Of a stretch of DNA of 64,000 nucleotides, positions 34,035-46,459 are shown piece by piece (within the stretch, counting starts at the first letter, position 1; every line of letters begins with the position of its first letter). The DNA is from Chromobotia macracanthus (lineage: Eukaryota; Chordata; Actinopteri; Cypriniformes; Botiidae), in the NCBI GenBank assembly GCA_036877525.1, contig JAZGTH010000103.1, positions 1,358,501 through 1,422,500 of the forward strand. Direction: 5' to 3'. The position numbers and the translations under genes were made by a program. Below the pieces are notes generated by a model. The model saw only the letters and a list, made by a program, of their open reading frames with translations. It was not told the DNA's origin and made no database searches.

Positions 34035-37000
34035 CTGAAGTTTATTGTTGTGATCCTGGCCGCCGGGATGGTGGCGTTTATCGGCGCGGTCATCTGCATC
34101 ATCGCCGCGGTCCACAGCGGAGCTCCGCCGGCATCAGCGGCCGCGGCGCAGCCCCTGGCCGGCAACCAGTCGCTGTCTCAGGGCAGAAGCGGGAAGAGCT
34201 CGGGGTCCGCAGCCCGGGCGGGACCGCCGGACGCTCTCCATGGTACCTCGGCGGCCAGCAGAGAGAGAGGGCGACCCGAGGCGCCCACCTTCTACGGTTT
34301 AACGGGAATCGCCACCGGAGGCGGCAAACAACAGGTCGCCTACAGCCGACTCATATGCACCCCGGTGCCCGCCGGCGAGTGCCGTCCGAAAAACTTTCCG
34401 CAACAAGCGGACGACCCGTCGTCATACGCCGGGGAGGACTGGGGGTATCTCCGCACCACAGCCGAGGAGCTCCGGCGCACCGTCCTTCAGCAGAAAGACG
34501 AGATCCTGAAAGATCAGAAAACCATACGGGAGCTGACGGGCAAGCTTACGGAGTGCGAGGGCGGGCTGAAGGGGCGGAAGCTCCCGGAGAGGAGCGCGGG
34601 TCCTCGGGAGCCGAAGAAAGAGCAGCTCATGATGCGGGACGATGCGGGCGCCTCGGTGCGCACGGCCGGCGCGGTTGAGGAGCTGACGCACGCCGTAACG
34701 CAGATGAAAGACCGCATTGAGAAACTGGAGGTAAGGAGCTGTTCAGTTTTCTCACACGTTTATCTAGACTACATACAATGACAAACCTGTTGATAAAGAG
34801 GTTTGTCCTCTGACCCGTGTGTCCTCTGACCCGTGTGTCCTCTGACCTGTTTATCCTCTGACCCGTTTATCCTCTGACCCGTTTATCCTCTGACCCGTGT
34901 ATCCTCTGACCCGTGTATCCTCTGACCCGTGTATCCTCTGATCCGTGTGTCCTCTGACCCGTTTGTCCTCTGACCCGTGTATCCTCTGATCCATTTATCC
35001 TCTGACCCGTGTATCCTCTGACCCGTTTATCCTCTGATCCGTGTATCCTCTGACCCGTTTATCCTCTGATCCGTGTATCCTCTGACCCGTGTGTCCTCTG
35101 ATCCGTGTGTCCTCTGACCCGTTTATCCCCTGACCCGTTTATCCTCTGACCCGTTTATCCTCTGACCCGTGTATCCCCTGACCCGTGTATCCCCTGACCC
35201 GTGTTTCCTCTGACCCGTGTGTCCTCTGACCCGTTTGTCCCCTGACCCGTGTATCCCCTGACCCGTGTTTCCTCTGACCCGTGTGTCCCCTAACCCGTGT
35301 GTCCTCTGACCCGTGTATCCCCTGACCCGTGTATCCCCTGACCCGTGTTTCCTCTGACCCGTGTGTCCTCTGACCCGTGTATCCCCTGACCCGTGTATCC
35401 CCTGACCCGTGTTTCCTCTGACCCGTGTGTCCCCTAACCCGTGTGTCCCCTAACCCTTGTGTCCTCTGACCCGTGTATCCCCTGACCCGTGTATCCTCTG
35501 ACCCGTGTGTCCTCTGACCCGTGTATCCTCCGACCCCTAAAATGTGCTTCCTATAGCAACATATAAATTAGTTTACAGTTTATTAGTTTTCCTCGGGTAC
35601 GATGGCACATTTTCTGCTTTACCCACCTTACGCACACCAAATGTGTGCCATGCAGTCAGTCAGTGTTATATCTGCGGGTACAGTGGCACAGTGACCGTGA
35701 ATCTCATCACGTTACATCCTCATCAATACATCCTCACCGGCTCATCCTCATCTAACCTGATGAATCCAGCAGTTTTGTCTGGATCTGGAGAGAGAAGAGG
35801 CACCTCAAGAGAAACAATAGCTCAACTTTACATGTCTTAAGAAGAAAAAGGTATATATATATATATACTGAGCATGCGTAATCTGTGGCCACAGAGATGA
35901 AAAACATGGCACACTACTAACAGCATGTTATTGAATTGAATATTATGTGAATTGAATATATTCACACTGACTGGTGCAGTTCGGGCTGTTTTTACCTCTT
36001 TCTAAAAGAACAGAACAGAATCTCTCACTGCAACACAAGTGGAAATATCATGCAGTGAAGCATTTATATTAAATCACATTAAAATTCAGTCCTGCTCTTC
36101 CACACTAAACACGGTCCTCCAAACTGACCATTAACAAACACGTGTGTGTGTTGCTGTGTGTGTGTGTTTGTTTTAAGCTACATTATGAAGAAGGATTTGT
36201 CCTAATCATGAGGACATCCCAACATTAGCTTACAGTAAAAACAACAAAGTCAATTGAAAGTCCTTGTAATGATATAAATTCCTGTGTGTGTGTGTTTAGT
36301 AGCATTCACTAACTCACCAAATGTCCCATGACTTACTATGCAAATATAGTAATAGCGGTAATTTTTGACCTTGTGGGGACTTTTTTGGTCACTATGTGAA
36401 AGTAGGTTTATAAATCATACAGAATGATCCTTATTGAAACAGCAGACAGTTTTCTGTGAGGGTTAGGTTTAGGGGGTAGTGTAGGGTGATATAATATACA
36501 GTTTGTACAGTATAAAAAAACATTACATCTATAAAATGTCCTCATAAAACATGAAAAACCAACATATATTTTTATTTTTAGGCTTTTGCAGCACATTAGC
36601 ACATCAAAATTACATATAAGACGACTTCGATTATGCTGTCATTAAAAACGGTCAAACTGCAAGTAAATAAATCTGCTGTTGTTTGGTTTGCAGTTTGAAA
36701 TGACTCCAGCAGCAGCAGTGTTGAATCACACAGACACAAGCTATCAGAAAGCACCAGGTGCTGCCCTCAGCTCTCCTCACAGACCTGCGGCCACCACACA
36801 GAGACGCCTGGAGGAGCTGGAAGAAGAGCTGAAGAGGAAGATCAAACTGCTGGAGGAGGAGAGGAAAGCTCTGCGCACAGAGACGCAGAAGCACCAGGAT
36901 AACATCGACCACGGGCTGGATGCTGTACACCAGAGAATCAGCAGTCTGGAGAAAGGTGAGATAAATGTCAGCCTGAACGCTGGATCTTCATCCACCTCAA

Positions 37001-39183
37001 AGACTGATTTTATTCAAGCTATTAAAGTTATAGGCACACGTTTAGGGCAGAGATCTCCAATCCGTGCTCCTGGAGGTCCACCGACCTGCAGACTTTGTTT
37101 CTAGCAGTTCCAAAGATCTTGATTAGCTGCTTAACTAGCATTGGAGCTAAACTTTGCAGGTAGCTGGACCTTGTTGGAGACCTCTGGTTTAGGGCTTGGA
37201 AAATGACAGCGGTGGGATTTTGGGAGTTGGGTGAAGGGTGTTTTCAGCAGAATTCCCTGAGGAACAGTTTGTGATTAGGCCCTTGGGAAATTACTGCGTG
37301 TATTGGTGTGTACCTCCATTTGAAGTTCTAATTGAAAAAATGCTTTAGAGACCGAAAATGTCTTTCAGTGAAGGTGATCTGTGGTAAGATGGGCTATTTG
37401 GAAAATAAATTGAAATATGCAGTGACAGAAAGGTTGTTTTTAAAGCACTCACAGATGCTGTCAATAGTGCTTATATTAATCCTTGAACAGTACATTAAAG
37501 GTCTTATCCAGTACACGGCTGTCTCAGGAGCCTATATTTAGATTCATGCATATTTGTCATCCCATTTCTTCTCTCTTTCTCTCATCTTTTCACAGGTCTG
37601 TCTGAAAACACGTTTCCGGAAGGTTACCGTCTCTCATTTCCTGTACGGAGCAGCTCTATGTATGCTGCGTTCAAACAGCAGATTCCCGCCCTGCACGCTC
37701 TGACCGCCTGCATGTGGCTCAAACCGGCCAAGAGCATCATGGGAACTGTAGTTTCTTATGCTGTTTCTGATCAGAGCCACGAGTTTGTGCTTCAGCAGCT
37801 GGTTCATGGCCCCATCGAGCTCATTATAAATAATGAGGTAAAACCTCACAGCACAATAACTGACCAATCAAATGATTGGAAATTAGAATATGTAGCTTTT
37901 AAAGGGCCAGTCGAATGTAATCCGATTACATTCTGTTGGAAAAACCCAATGCTTTTAAGAGTCTTATGGAAAACTATGAACAGATGTTTTCAGTTTGACC
38001 TTTGGCAGTGCTCTTTAAAATGACTGAATTTATTGGCATTTGTGTACCAGTATGTATAGTTTTGTGGTGCTGTTAACGTGAGTAGTAAAATAATCTCTTA
38101 CGATCTACACATGTGGACCTCACATACGCAGCTCTAAGATGAACTCTTGAATCTAGTCTGAATTTCGAAACATGAGTCTTCATTCCTCCATCCTGTAGGT
38201 GGCGCTATTGCCTCTCAACTTAACAGTGGGCAGATGGCAGCATATGTGTGTGAGCTGGAACCGGAGGACTGGAGTGTGGCATGCCTACTTAGATGGCAAA
38301 CTAAAGAGTGAAGGGAGAGATCTGGCAACCCGCCACACCATCCGACCAGGAGGAACTCTCATATTTGGCCAAGAACAAGTACGTAAGACTTTGGCTCTTG
38401 TCACAGGTTGCCAGATTTATAGGGTGGCGGGTCAAGATGGCCAACATTTGGTCTTCACTCACGCAGCGTGTAGAAAATCTCATCAACACAAATTAAATGT
38501 GTGCTTTGGAACACACCCCTTTCTGTTTGTCTTTACTATTCCCAGCCCTTTTCATCCCTCTGTCCTACTAAAAGTAGCATATTTATCCTTTCATTAGGCC
38601 CTTTGGGGCTTCATGTCAACCAATTTGCAGCTGACAGGGAATAAACGTTGGCTAACGTTCTCTAAAAGTTCTTTTAAATTTCTCTTAAAGTTATCAAAAA
38701 CTTTCTTGCAGTAATGTTAGTAGAACCTTTTTTTTACCATTATGTATCATGAAAATCAAAAATGTTATTCTTAACTTGTTAGTGGAACATTTACAAAAAG
38801 TTAGGGAATTGAAAAACGTTTGAATAATGCTCTTATAGCCAAGCAGTAATGTTAATAAAACGTAACTTAACATTTTAAAAGCTTCTAGAAGATTTAAAAT
38901 AACATTTACAGGTGGTAAGAGTGTAAATGCTGTTTTCTTTCTCTTGCAGGGCTCCATGGGCAGTCTTCGTTTCGAGTCATCCCGGGCTCTGGTGGGCGAT
39001 CTGTCTCAGTTTAACGTGTGGGATCGCCCACTTTTACACACAGAGCTCAGCGCTCTCGCCCACTGCGGCACAGGCATGCTGGGTAATGTAGTTCCCTGGA
39101 CAAGCCGTGACGTGGAGGTTTTTGGAGGGGTCACCAAGCAACTGGCTGACCACTGTGGCCACCGCACCAGCGTGAGGCAGTAA
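34035..39183 (+). CDS. nptxr: Neuronal pentraxin receptor, CUG start
   Basis: Exons are 34035-34730, 36694-36955, 37596-37837, 38199-38378 and 38950-39183; all are GT-AG and phases agree. The product is about 537 residues. The start is taken as CTG at 34035: it sits in GCCACCCTGA context, aligns with the mammalian N-terminus (xKFIVVILAAGMVAF), and the first in-frame ATG is 11 codons later, inside the membrane anchor. Residues about 2-26 form a type II transmembrane segment. Coiled-coil segments follow (YLRTTAEELRRTVLQQK; RRLEELEEELKRKIKLLEEE). The C-terminal pentraxin domain has the signature HMCVSW and the sequences YAAFKQQIPALHALTACMW and FNVWDRPLLHTELSAL. N-glycosylation sites include NHT and NLT. 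NPTXR associates with NPTX1/2 and clusters AMPA receptors at synapses. AATAAA at 41189 fits the 3' end. Exon 1 is CpG-rich. Confidence 0.95.
34797..35534. repeat. 16-bp minisatellite in nptxr intron 1, about 46 units
   Basis: The unit is CCTCTGACCCGTGTGT, with variants GTAT, TTAT, GTTT and CCCCTGA. It begins about 65 bp after the exon 1 donor. All units are in one orientation. Confidence 0.95.
36367..36562 (+). mobile_element. Dispersed repeat E (TGTGGGGACTTTTTTGGTC type)
   Basis: It contains GTGGGGACTTTTTTGGTCAC, TATAAATCATACAGAATGAT, TTCTGTGAGGGTTAGGTTTA and ATACAGTTTGTACAGTATAA, a sequence common in cyprinid introns. A short related piece with GTCCCCACAAGAATAG is at about 19375-19420. Confidence 0.55.
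37043..37190 (+). mobile_element. Dispersed repeat F (CTCCTGGAGGTCCACC type)
   Basis: It contains ATCTCCAATCCGTGCTCCTG, GAGGTCCACCGACCTGCAGA and the inverted match TTGTTGGAGACCTCTG at the other end. This pattern is typical of a short teleost inverted-repeat element. It lies in nptxr intron 2. Confidence 0.5.
38627..38915 (+). mobile_element. MITE-A copy in the last nptxr intron
   Basis: It opens CAGCTGACAGGGAATAAACG and contains TTCTTGCAGTAATGTTAGTA, CCAAGCAGTAATGTTAAT and AAATAACATTTACAGG. The right terminal repeat is lost. It ends about 35 bp before the final exon. Confidence 0.6.
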
Positions 39184-41194
39184 TTGGCTCGTGAGGGGTC
39201 ATTTTAGCACCAGAGACGGGGAAAGACGGAGGTTTAGAAATAGAAGAGGTACAGATCTGTAAGAGAGGACAACATGTATCAGACATCTATGTATTCTTCA
39301 TCAAGTGAATGTTTGGAAAGCATTTGAAAGATCTGAGGGCAGAATTTTACATAAGATGGTACAGTATTTCATTTACAGAACATTTGAAGTTTTTCTTTAT
39401 GTATATGAGCTGTAATAAGTGTTGCTAAGGCAACTATCATTATTATTAATGATCATAACCATAAACATGAAACTTTAGCCCATATATCATCCTACACCAT
39501 TTGTGCTACAGACATGAGTGATACCTCAAATCATTTGGCGTGTTGTGAAGAGGCATGCTTTCAGTATTCTAAGAGATCAACGCTTAAAACTTCACTCATT
39601 TTCTACAGAAAACCTAGAAACATTTTCACAGTTATTTACATCTGATACCTTGTTAAAATTCATCATTTAAAATAAAAGAGGTGAGACCCTTACACTCGTT
39701 CGTGATGAAAGAAACATTTGTTATCCACAATTCAAAGTGAATGTTTTTATACTTGTTATTTTTTTATGATTTGTTTTGAGGGAGAAACACTCAGCGGAGC
39801 ATCATCAAGCTCTGTTTGTTATTAGTCTATCAGTCTAACATTTTTGTACTATATGTTGTTTTCGTATATTTGATCTTTTTTCAAAGCTGTTTTGTAATAC
39901 TTTGAATACATAGTTTCTATGGTGATCACTCCAGTAGACTAAATCCTATTGGTCAAGCCATTCCTGGTCGAATTGTCCACCATCTGAAAGGCTTCACCAT
40001 CACATTGCATAATCACAGAATCACACTGAATTAGAATGAAAAGAAAAGAGAGAGAGTAAATACCAGCACGCACGTAACAGCTGAAGATGAATGAATCAGC
40101 AATATTTTAATGAATAAACTACACAAACCTTTAAAGCCATGGTTATGAAACCCTTTACAATGACACGCTTTAGAAAACATGACTGAGTGTTTCTGCTAAA
40201 CATAATCTACAAATATCTACAGACTTTCTCACAACGAGAAAATAACATATAGATTTATACAAAAATCTGCTGAATTAAATTATATTTGTACTATAAGCTA
40301 AAAATCATTCCACATAATGAATGTTTAATATTCACACCATTATATGTATATACCACTATATATATGTCTTTAAAAAAGTGTCTGCTTAAAGCTGCAATCC
40401 ATAACTTTTTTGGGTTAAAAAAGAACAAAAACCAGTTATTGAGCAAGTACATACCAGATCAGTGGTTTAAAACAGTCTCCTTTCCTTACCCTGATTCACA
40501 AATGTAAGTTTATACTAATGATTTATAATTTGAGGTGTCGGGTCTCATTTTGTGAGAAATGCCAGTTTGATGTTATTTGACTTCCATAAAGAAAAGTATG
40601 TAAAGTAACCTGCAATGTTATGTTGCATACAGAGATGCGCTAGAGAGGTGAATGTTATGGATTGCAGCTTTAAGAATTATTGTGAATTGAATCATGCTGT
40701 ACAATGTGTCATATATGTGCATTAAACAACGTATTTATATATGTAATACGCATCAGGCTGAAAAATGCCTTTTTTGGTGGCCTTGCATTGAAAAGAATAT
40801 TGTCCCAGATTTGGGAATGTTTTGCAGCGCATTCTCCAGTGCTTGGTGGAAATCGTACTGGACAGAACTATTAGCATGAGGTATATGATAAACATTCATG
40901 ATGGCACAAGAGGAACACCTGACTGAAGAACTTATCGCTGACTGTTCTTGAAAGATTGTCTAACACTAAATATCAGTGTTTTTTATTCTGATGTACAGTG
41001 TACTTGCTGTTGTTAGTGCAATGCCTGTTTGTTTGTTTGTTTGTTTGTTTGCAGTGATCATTGAATGACGTTTCATTCTTTTAATGTACGTGAATTAAGC
41101 TTTACATTATTCAGATTGGGTTGTTTACAAAAATAGATGTTGTTCTGCAAGAATCCAGAATGTATTTGTTTTGGAACGGAGATGTTTAAATAAA
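39184..41194 (+). other. Probable nptxr 3' UTR ending at AATAAA
   Basis: No other coding sequence is seen. AATAAA at 41189-41194 is a good end point; an earlier weak signal is at about 39670. A MITE-B copy lies inside at 40386. Confidence 0.45.
40386..40673 (+). mobile_element. MITE-B copy, full length
   Basis: It opens TTAAAGCTGCAATCCATAAC and closes GTTATGGATTGCAGCTTTAA. The two ends are near-perfect inverted repeats. The element is about 288 bp with no coding capacity and is the best reference copy of the family. Confidence 0.75.
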
Positions 41195-42468
41195 GTCGTT
41201 TTAAGATTTCTCTTTTCAGCTTGAACATTTTTTAAACTTACTTGAATTTTTCAAATCTCATTTCTTTCACTCTGTTTGTGTCTTGATCTGTATTGAATCT
41301 GGAGAACAAATGTGTTCAAATCTAAACTGATAAAGAGAATTAAAAATGTACAGCACAATTCATAGCTGAGTTGAATCTTTCATTTGCTGTTTTCATCTGC
41401 TGATACTAGAAAGCTTCTGTCCTTATTTGTTGTAACCTGCGTGAAAAAATGTCTATACAAAAAAAAGAATATACATTCTTCCAAAGTTTCCCAATTTGTG
41501 TTGCATGGAAGAAAAACATTATTTGCATACAGCATGACATGAAGATGAAAACCACAGAAATAATATTGTTAGGTGAATTACAGTGTTTTCTTGGGATCAA
41601 ACGTTTAAGAATTAGCCTGTATGTCTGCTTGTATTCATGTAATCATGCTGTCTGAATGTAACTGTACACAGTACACAAACAAACGTGTGTTTTATACAGT
41701 ACAAGTGGCTTCAGGAAAGCATTCGATTTTTCGAGACTTGGTGTGTAACTGTGTTTTAAAAAATGTAGTTTCAAATGAATTATTTCAGACACCATCTGCC
41801 CTCTGCAGAAGGTTGTAAATTTTTATATGAGTGAGATGGTCTGAATTTAGGATGAACAGAGTATATTAGATTATTTACCATACATTGTTATACACTATTT
41901 ATTTAACTATTTCTAGTCCTCTCTGTGTGTATAATACACCTGTGCAGTTCTTCAGTCTGTTATTGAGTAAATGTGTAAATGGTTTAGACATCAGATCTGC
42001 TCCAATCAGCAGTTCAGCTGCGTCAGCTCTCTCTCACTGCTGTACTGTACGTCTTCATCTGCTTCTGTCTGTTCTCTTCTGCTGTATCAGAGAACAGCGA
42101 GAACTCCCACCTGTTTGACTGAATTCATCTCTGTTTCTGTAAATTATAGACCAATAAGTCTTTTTCCAGCAAGATGTCAACTACCTCTGCATGTGTCCAC
42201 TAACATCCAGTGTTAATGTAACTTTTACCTTATGACTTATATGAGAGCCCTAAATATCCTATTTTGTTTTACTTCAGATTGTCAATATATTTACAATTCA
42301 AAACCTTTGTACCATAAAGTGACTGGAAGAACTTTAGACAGTCTTCTTAGAAGTCTTGCAGGAAACTGTGGGTTCCAGGTTGAAGGTTCCTCAGAGAACT
42401 GACACTTTTGAAAGGGTGCCTAGAACACTTACGTCATGGTTAAAAGTAAACACAAAATAAAATGTATA

Positions 42469-42710
42469 CACTCTTAAAAAAGGTGCTACACAATGCCATA
42501 GAAGAACCGTTTTGGCTGTATGGTTCCATAAAAAACATCCACAGAACCTTTCTGTTTCACAAAATGTTGTGGAAAAAGGTCTTTAGACTACAAAAAGAAA
42601 GAAATGGTACTTTTAAGAACACTGAATGGTTCCAAAATGGTTTTTCTATGGCATTGCCATAAAGAACCTGTTAACAGGTTCAGAACCAATCCTTTATTTT
42701 AGAGAGTGTA
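42469..42710 (+). mobile_element. MITE-C copy (GGTTCTTT type), full length
   Basis: It opens TACACTCTTAAAAAAGG and closes TTTTAGAGAGTGTA, an inverted repeat. Inside, TGGTTCCATAAAAAAC, ACAGAACCTTTC and GCCATAAAGAACCTG repeat the GGTTCTTTA theme in both orientations. Confidence 0.7.
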
Positions 42711-43789
42711 TCATAAGTTGACTGTAAATTGACTTTGGGTTGCTGTGTCTGACAAATACAAACATAGAATACAGTTGAGAAGTGAAATCATCAGCGCACT
42801 TACAGTCCTCTTCCATTACAATCAAATGTTCAGCTATGATTCTGTTTTCAAACCTTCATGTGAAACACTTTTAATATGAGTATCATCTTAACATGGGATT
42901 CTTCATGTGTGTGGTTCATATCCCAAAATCTACAAAACTACAACCGTCCTATCAAAGCATTTCAAGATACAGACGAGAATGGCGGATATAGAGTGTGAAC
43001 CAAAAGAGAAGAAACAGATTCCATCAAAGATACAAGGGAAGATGTGTCAATGTGCAAGACGCCCGGGAAAGTGTGTAGGAGGTCTTTAACCTGAAGTTCA
43101 TGTTATGAAACCGCGTGAGTCGTGTTGGTGGTGTGGGTGCTGACAACAGCCTGTTTAATTACATCTGCACGTGGACCGAAACACAATCACAGACATGTGA
43201 GCCACTTTCTGCATGTGATCTGCTGTGAGTAAAAGACACATATCACATTTCAAGAAACCTGACCAGATTTGTGCATGAATTCATGCAGGCACGTTAGAAC
43301 AGTTTCAGAAGCTAACTTTTTATTAAAGGGCAATATTTGCTCCCTGGAATTGATTTTTAAGGGATATTTTTGTTTCTAAGCAGCATGTGGACTACAATCA
43401 CAACAGATTTTAATAAGATCACTCGTGTGTTTATAGCTTCAGAAATGTGATTATTTTTCCTCTGGCTATAAGACAAAACATTGTAAGCTGACTTCTGTCT
43501 GTATGTAAGCTAGTTTTAATTTGGAGCACAAAATATGAAATGAGGTTTCTAGGTGAAGGGTGTCAGTTACAGGGTGGCCCACATTTCTCTGGATTGTCAT
43601 AACTCCTGGTGGGATTATCTCTGTGTCCTGCTTTCTCAGACATTAACCAGTCAAAGACTTTAATGCCATTATAATCTGTAACACAAGCAAAGATTTAACA
43701 CACGCGTGTGTAACGCACCAAATGGCTGACCTGATTTTCACACATAAAACACTAATGAAGGCTTTTCCCCTCACTATTCTTGTCCATAC

Positions 43790-43935
43790 TAAAAAGCAAA
43801 GGTTCCTGAAAGGTTCTTGGTCTGACTGTATGGTTCCATAAAGAACCTCTTAACTGTTCTGTTGCTCAATACGTTCTTTGTAGTGGATAAAAGGTTCTAC
43901 AGAGTGAAAGGTTCTTTGGTGAACCAAAATAGTTC
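43790..43935 (+). mobile_element. MITE-C fragment
   Basis: It contains AGGTTCCTGAAAGGTTC, TGTATGGTTCCATAAAGAAC and AAAGGTTCTTTGGTGAACC. The terminal repeats are missing. Confidence 0.55.
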
Positions 43936-44086
43936 TCTAACAACATCACTTTTGAAGCACTTTAATTTAAATGTATTTAGTGTTACATACTGATATAGTC
44001 CCAACCAAACAGCTCTGAAATGGTACCAGAGAACAGTGATGGTAACAGAGGGTGATGCTGTGATGATACCCTCTTAATAATATTTA

Positions 44087-44672
44087 CCATCATAATAATG
44101 TAAATAATGTAATATCATCATAATAATGTAAATAATAATGTAAATAATGTAATACCATCATAATAATGTAAATAATAATGTAAATAATGTAATATCATCA
44201 TAATAATGTAAATAATGTAATATCATCATAATAATGTAAATAATAATGTAAATAATGTAATACCCTCATAATAATGTAAATAATAATGTAAATAATGTAA
44301 TATCATCATAATAATGTAAATAATAATGTAAATAATGTAATATCATCATAATAATGTAAATAATAATGTAAATAATGTAATACTCATAATATAAATAATA
44401 ATGTAAATAATGTAATACCATCATAATAATGTAAATAATAATGTAAATAATGTAATACCCTCATAATAATGTAAATAATAATGTAAATAATGTAATACCC
44501 TCATAATAATGTAAATAATAATGTAAATAATGTAATACCCTCATAATAATGTAAATAATAATGTAAATAATGTAATACCCTCATAATAATGTAAATAATA
44601 ATGTAAATAATGTAATACCCTCATAATAATGTAAATAATAATGTAAATAATGTAATATCATCATAATAATGT
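44087..44672. repeat. 40-bp AT-rich minisatellite upstream of dnal4
   Basis: About 14 units of period 40 (for example from 44461 to 44501), built from TAATAATGTAAATAATAATG, TAAATAATGTAATACC and TCA. Some units lack one 12-bp sub-block. It ends about 70 bp before the GC-rich dnal4 promoter. Confidence 0.95.
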
Positions 44673-44734
44673 AAAAATCACACAAAACAAGAAGGAAATC
44701 GGGCAGACAGGAGAGACGACCTGCTGCGATACAT

Positions 44735-44850
44735 GCAAGGCGGAAGTGATGCGGTCACGTGGGTCGGAGGCTGCTGCGTCTCCATGACAACGTGAGAGGA
44801 GGAAAGTATCCGTTCACGACGCGACAGAGCGGTGAGCTAATGAGTTACGG
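44735..44850 (+). promoter_or_regulatory. Presumed dnal4 promoter with RFX X-box, E-box and ETS site
   Basis: This short CpG-rich stretch follows an AT-rich array. It contains GTCTCCATGACAAC at 44778-44791, which fits the RFX X-box (two half-sites RYYNYY and RRNRAC separated by AT). It also has CACGTG at 44756-44761 and an ETS-like CGGAAGTG at 44741-44748. A possible 5' UTR donor is at about 44831 (GCGGTGAGC). X-boxes are typical of cilia genes, which matches the axonemal product. Assignment to dnal4 rests on proximity (about 1.1 kb upstream of the ATG). Confidence 0.55.
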
Positions 44851-45159
44851 GATCAAACTCGAACCTCTAGAGGTTTACACGACCTGCTCTCCTATCGGTC
44901 TCTGTTTCTATTCGTTTATCTGTTATGAAGGAGATTTCAGGCAGGCGAACGCGAGTCGACCCTGTAAGCTAACATTAGCACAGAGATGCTAAAAACAAAC
45001 ACTGTCTGTGTGTTTATCTTCGTTTCTGTTGTTTTCAGAAGCACCGCAGAATGAAAATAGTTTGATAAATCGATAACATTTTATTTTATTTGGATTAGTT
45101 GTTTGTTTGGAGGTCTGGTTCACCTCGCATACTGTCAGAGTTTTATTATAGGACACTTT

Positions 45160-45160
45160 A

Positions 45161-45188
<28 letters not shown>
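45160..45188. repeat. (CT)n microsatellite
   Basis: Uninterrupted CT steps in the presumed 5' intron of dnal4. Confidence 0.85.
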
Positions 45189-45192
<4 letters not shown>

Positions 45193-45906
45193 TTGGCTTA
45201 ATCTGGTCATCATTAACTTAAGACTAGTTAAATAAACTAACTGCATATACTGGTGTGGTATGGATACATTCACAAGTTCATGTTCAGCGCAGTTTAGATG
45301 TTGTAAATGATCACCATGTAATTTGTTGGCTTATGGTATTTAACCAGTTTTAATCAAGTTTTGGGCTTCATTTGTTCATTTAAACCTAAAATGGTGTAAT
45401 TAGGTTTAATTTGCATATAAAATGACGTTTGAGTTTTGATTCTGAGTTATTTGGTGAACTCTTACACTTCTGTATGCTCACATCCTTTATAACTTTACAC
45501 GCTTGAAACAACCTCCTTTATTTCCTGTTGGGTTTCTGATTAGCAACATGTTCAAGGATCTCCAAGATATTGGCGGGTTGAAAGAGATTTTTTGAGCCTT
45601 ACATTTTAGGGTGACATGTAAAGTCAGAACCAGTGATTCTGAAAGTGCACGCCAGTTTATTTTAATACTATTTTTGACCATTTTTTGGAAATAACCAGAA
45701 CATTTAAAACACAATTTGAACATTTAATGGACAAAATAAATCTGTTCTTTATTGTCTGTCCATGTGGTTACAATGTCAGCTGTTAAATGATGTGACTGTT
45801 GTTTGAGGACAGGAAAAAAACGTATGTGTGTGTGTGTATGTGTGTCTGTGTGTGTGTATATATACGGATGTATGTGTGTATATCTCTCTCTCAGTGAAGG
45901 GAAGGG

Positions 45907-46428
45907 ATGGCAGACACGGTGGATGGTAAGAAAGACGAGGCCGACTACAAAAGACTGCACAGTTTTCCTCTCATCAGGGTGAGTGCAGCTGTGACCTACA
46001 TAGAAATAAGCCCTTATGAATGTGTCTTGCTACATGAATGTGTGCATAGATCACTCATACTGCTCCCTTTATCCTTTTCAAAACATCTTTATCCATCATG
46101 CATGAGTGATGTAGAATGATTTCTGTTGTATCTGCGACAGCACACAGATATGCCCGAAGAGATGCGAGTGGAAACCATGGAGCTGTGTGTCACAGCCTGC
46201 GAGAAATATGCCACCAACAATGAGGTCAGTGAGATGCATGCGAGTGTGTGATTCATTGTGGTCTGAAGTGCAGGCTTTCAAATATAAGCTCCCCAGGTCA
46301 CACAGGTGGGGGTGGAGTCTGTCCTTCTGTCTAGTACATAGTCAGTACAGTCACACGTTCATAGTCTGGCCATCTGGACTGTTCTGCTAGCCTACATGCT
46401 TTCATCTTCTTGCTCTCTCTCTCTCACC

Positions 46429-46459
<31 letters not shown>

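Larger units (their letters stand above)
41195..44086. other. Intergenic between nptxr and dnal4, no gene seen
   Basis: It contains two MITE-C copies (42469 and 43790). Open frames such as 41449-41655 and 42907-43089 have no splice context or family resemblance that I can support. Confidence 0.5.

Noticed and set aside
38199..38597. nptxr exon 4 read through to a stop at 38597
   Set aside because: The donor CAA|GTACGT at 38378 keeps frame with the last exon and the pentraxin fold. The readthrough sequence has no family similarity.
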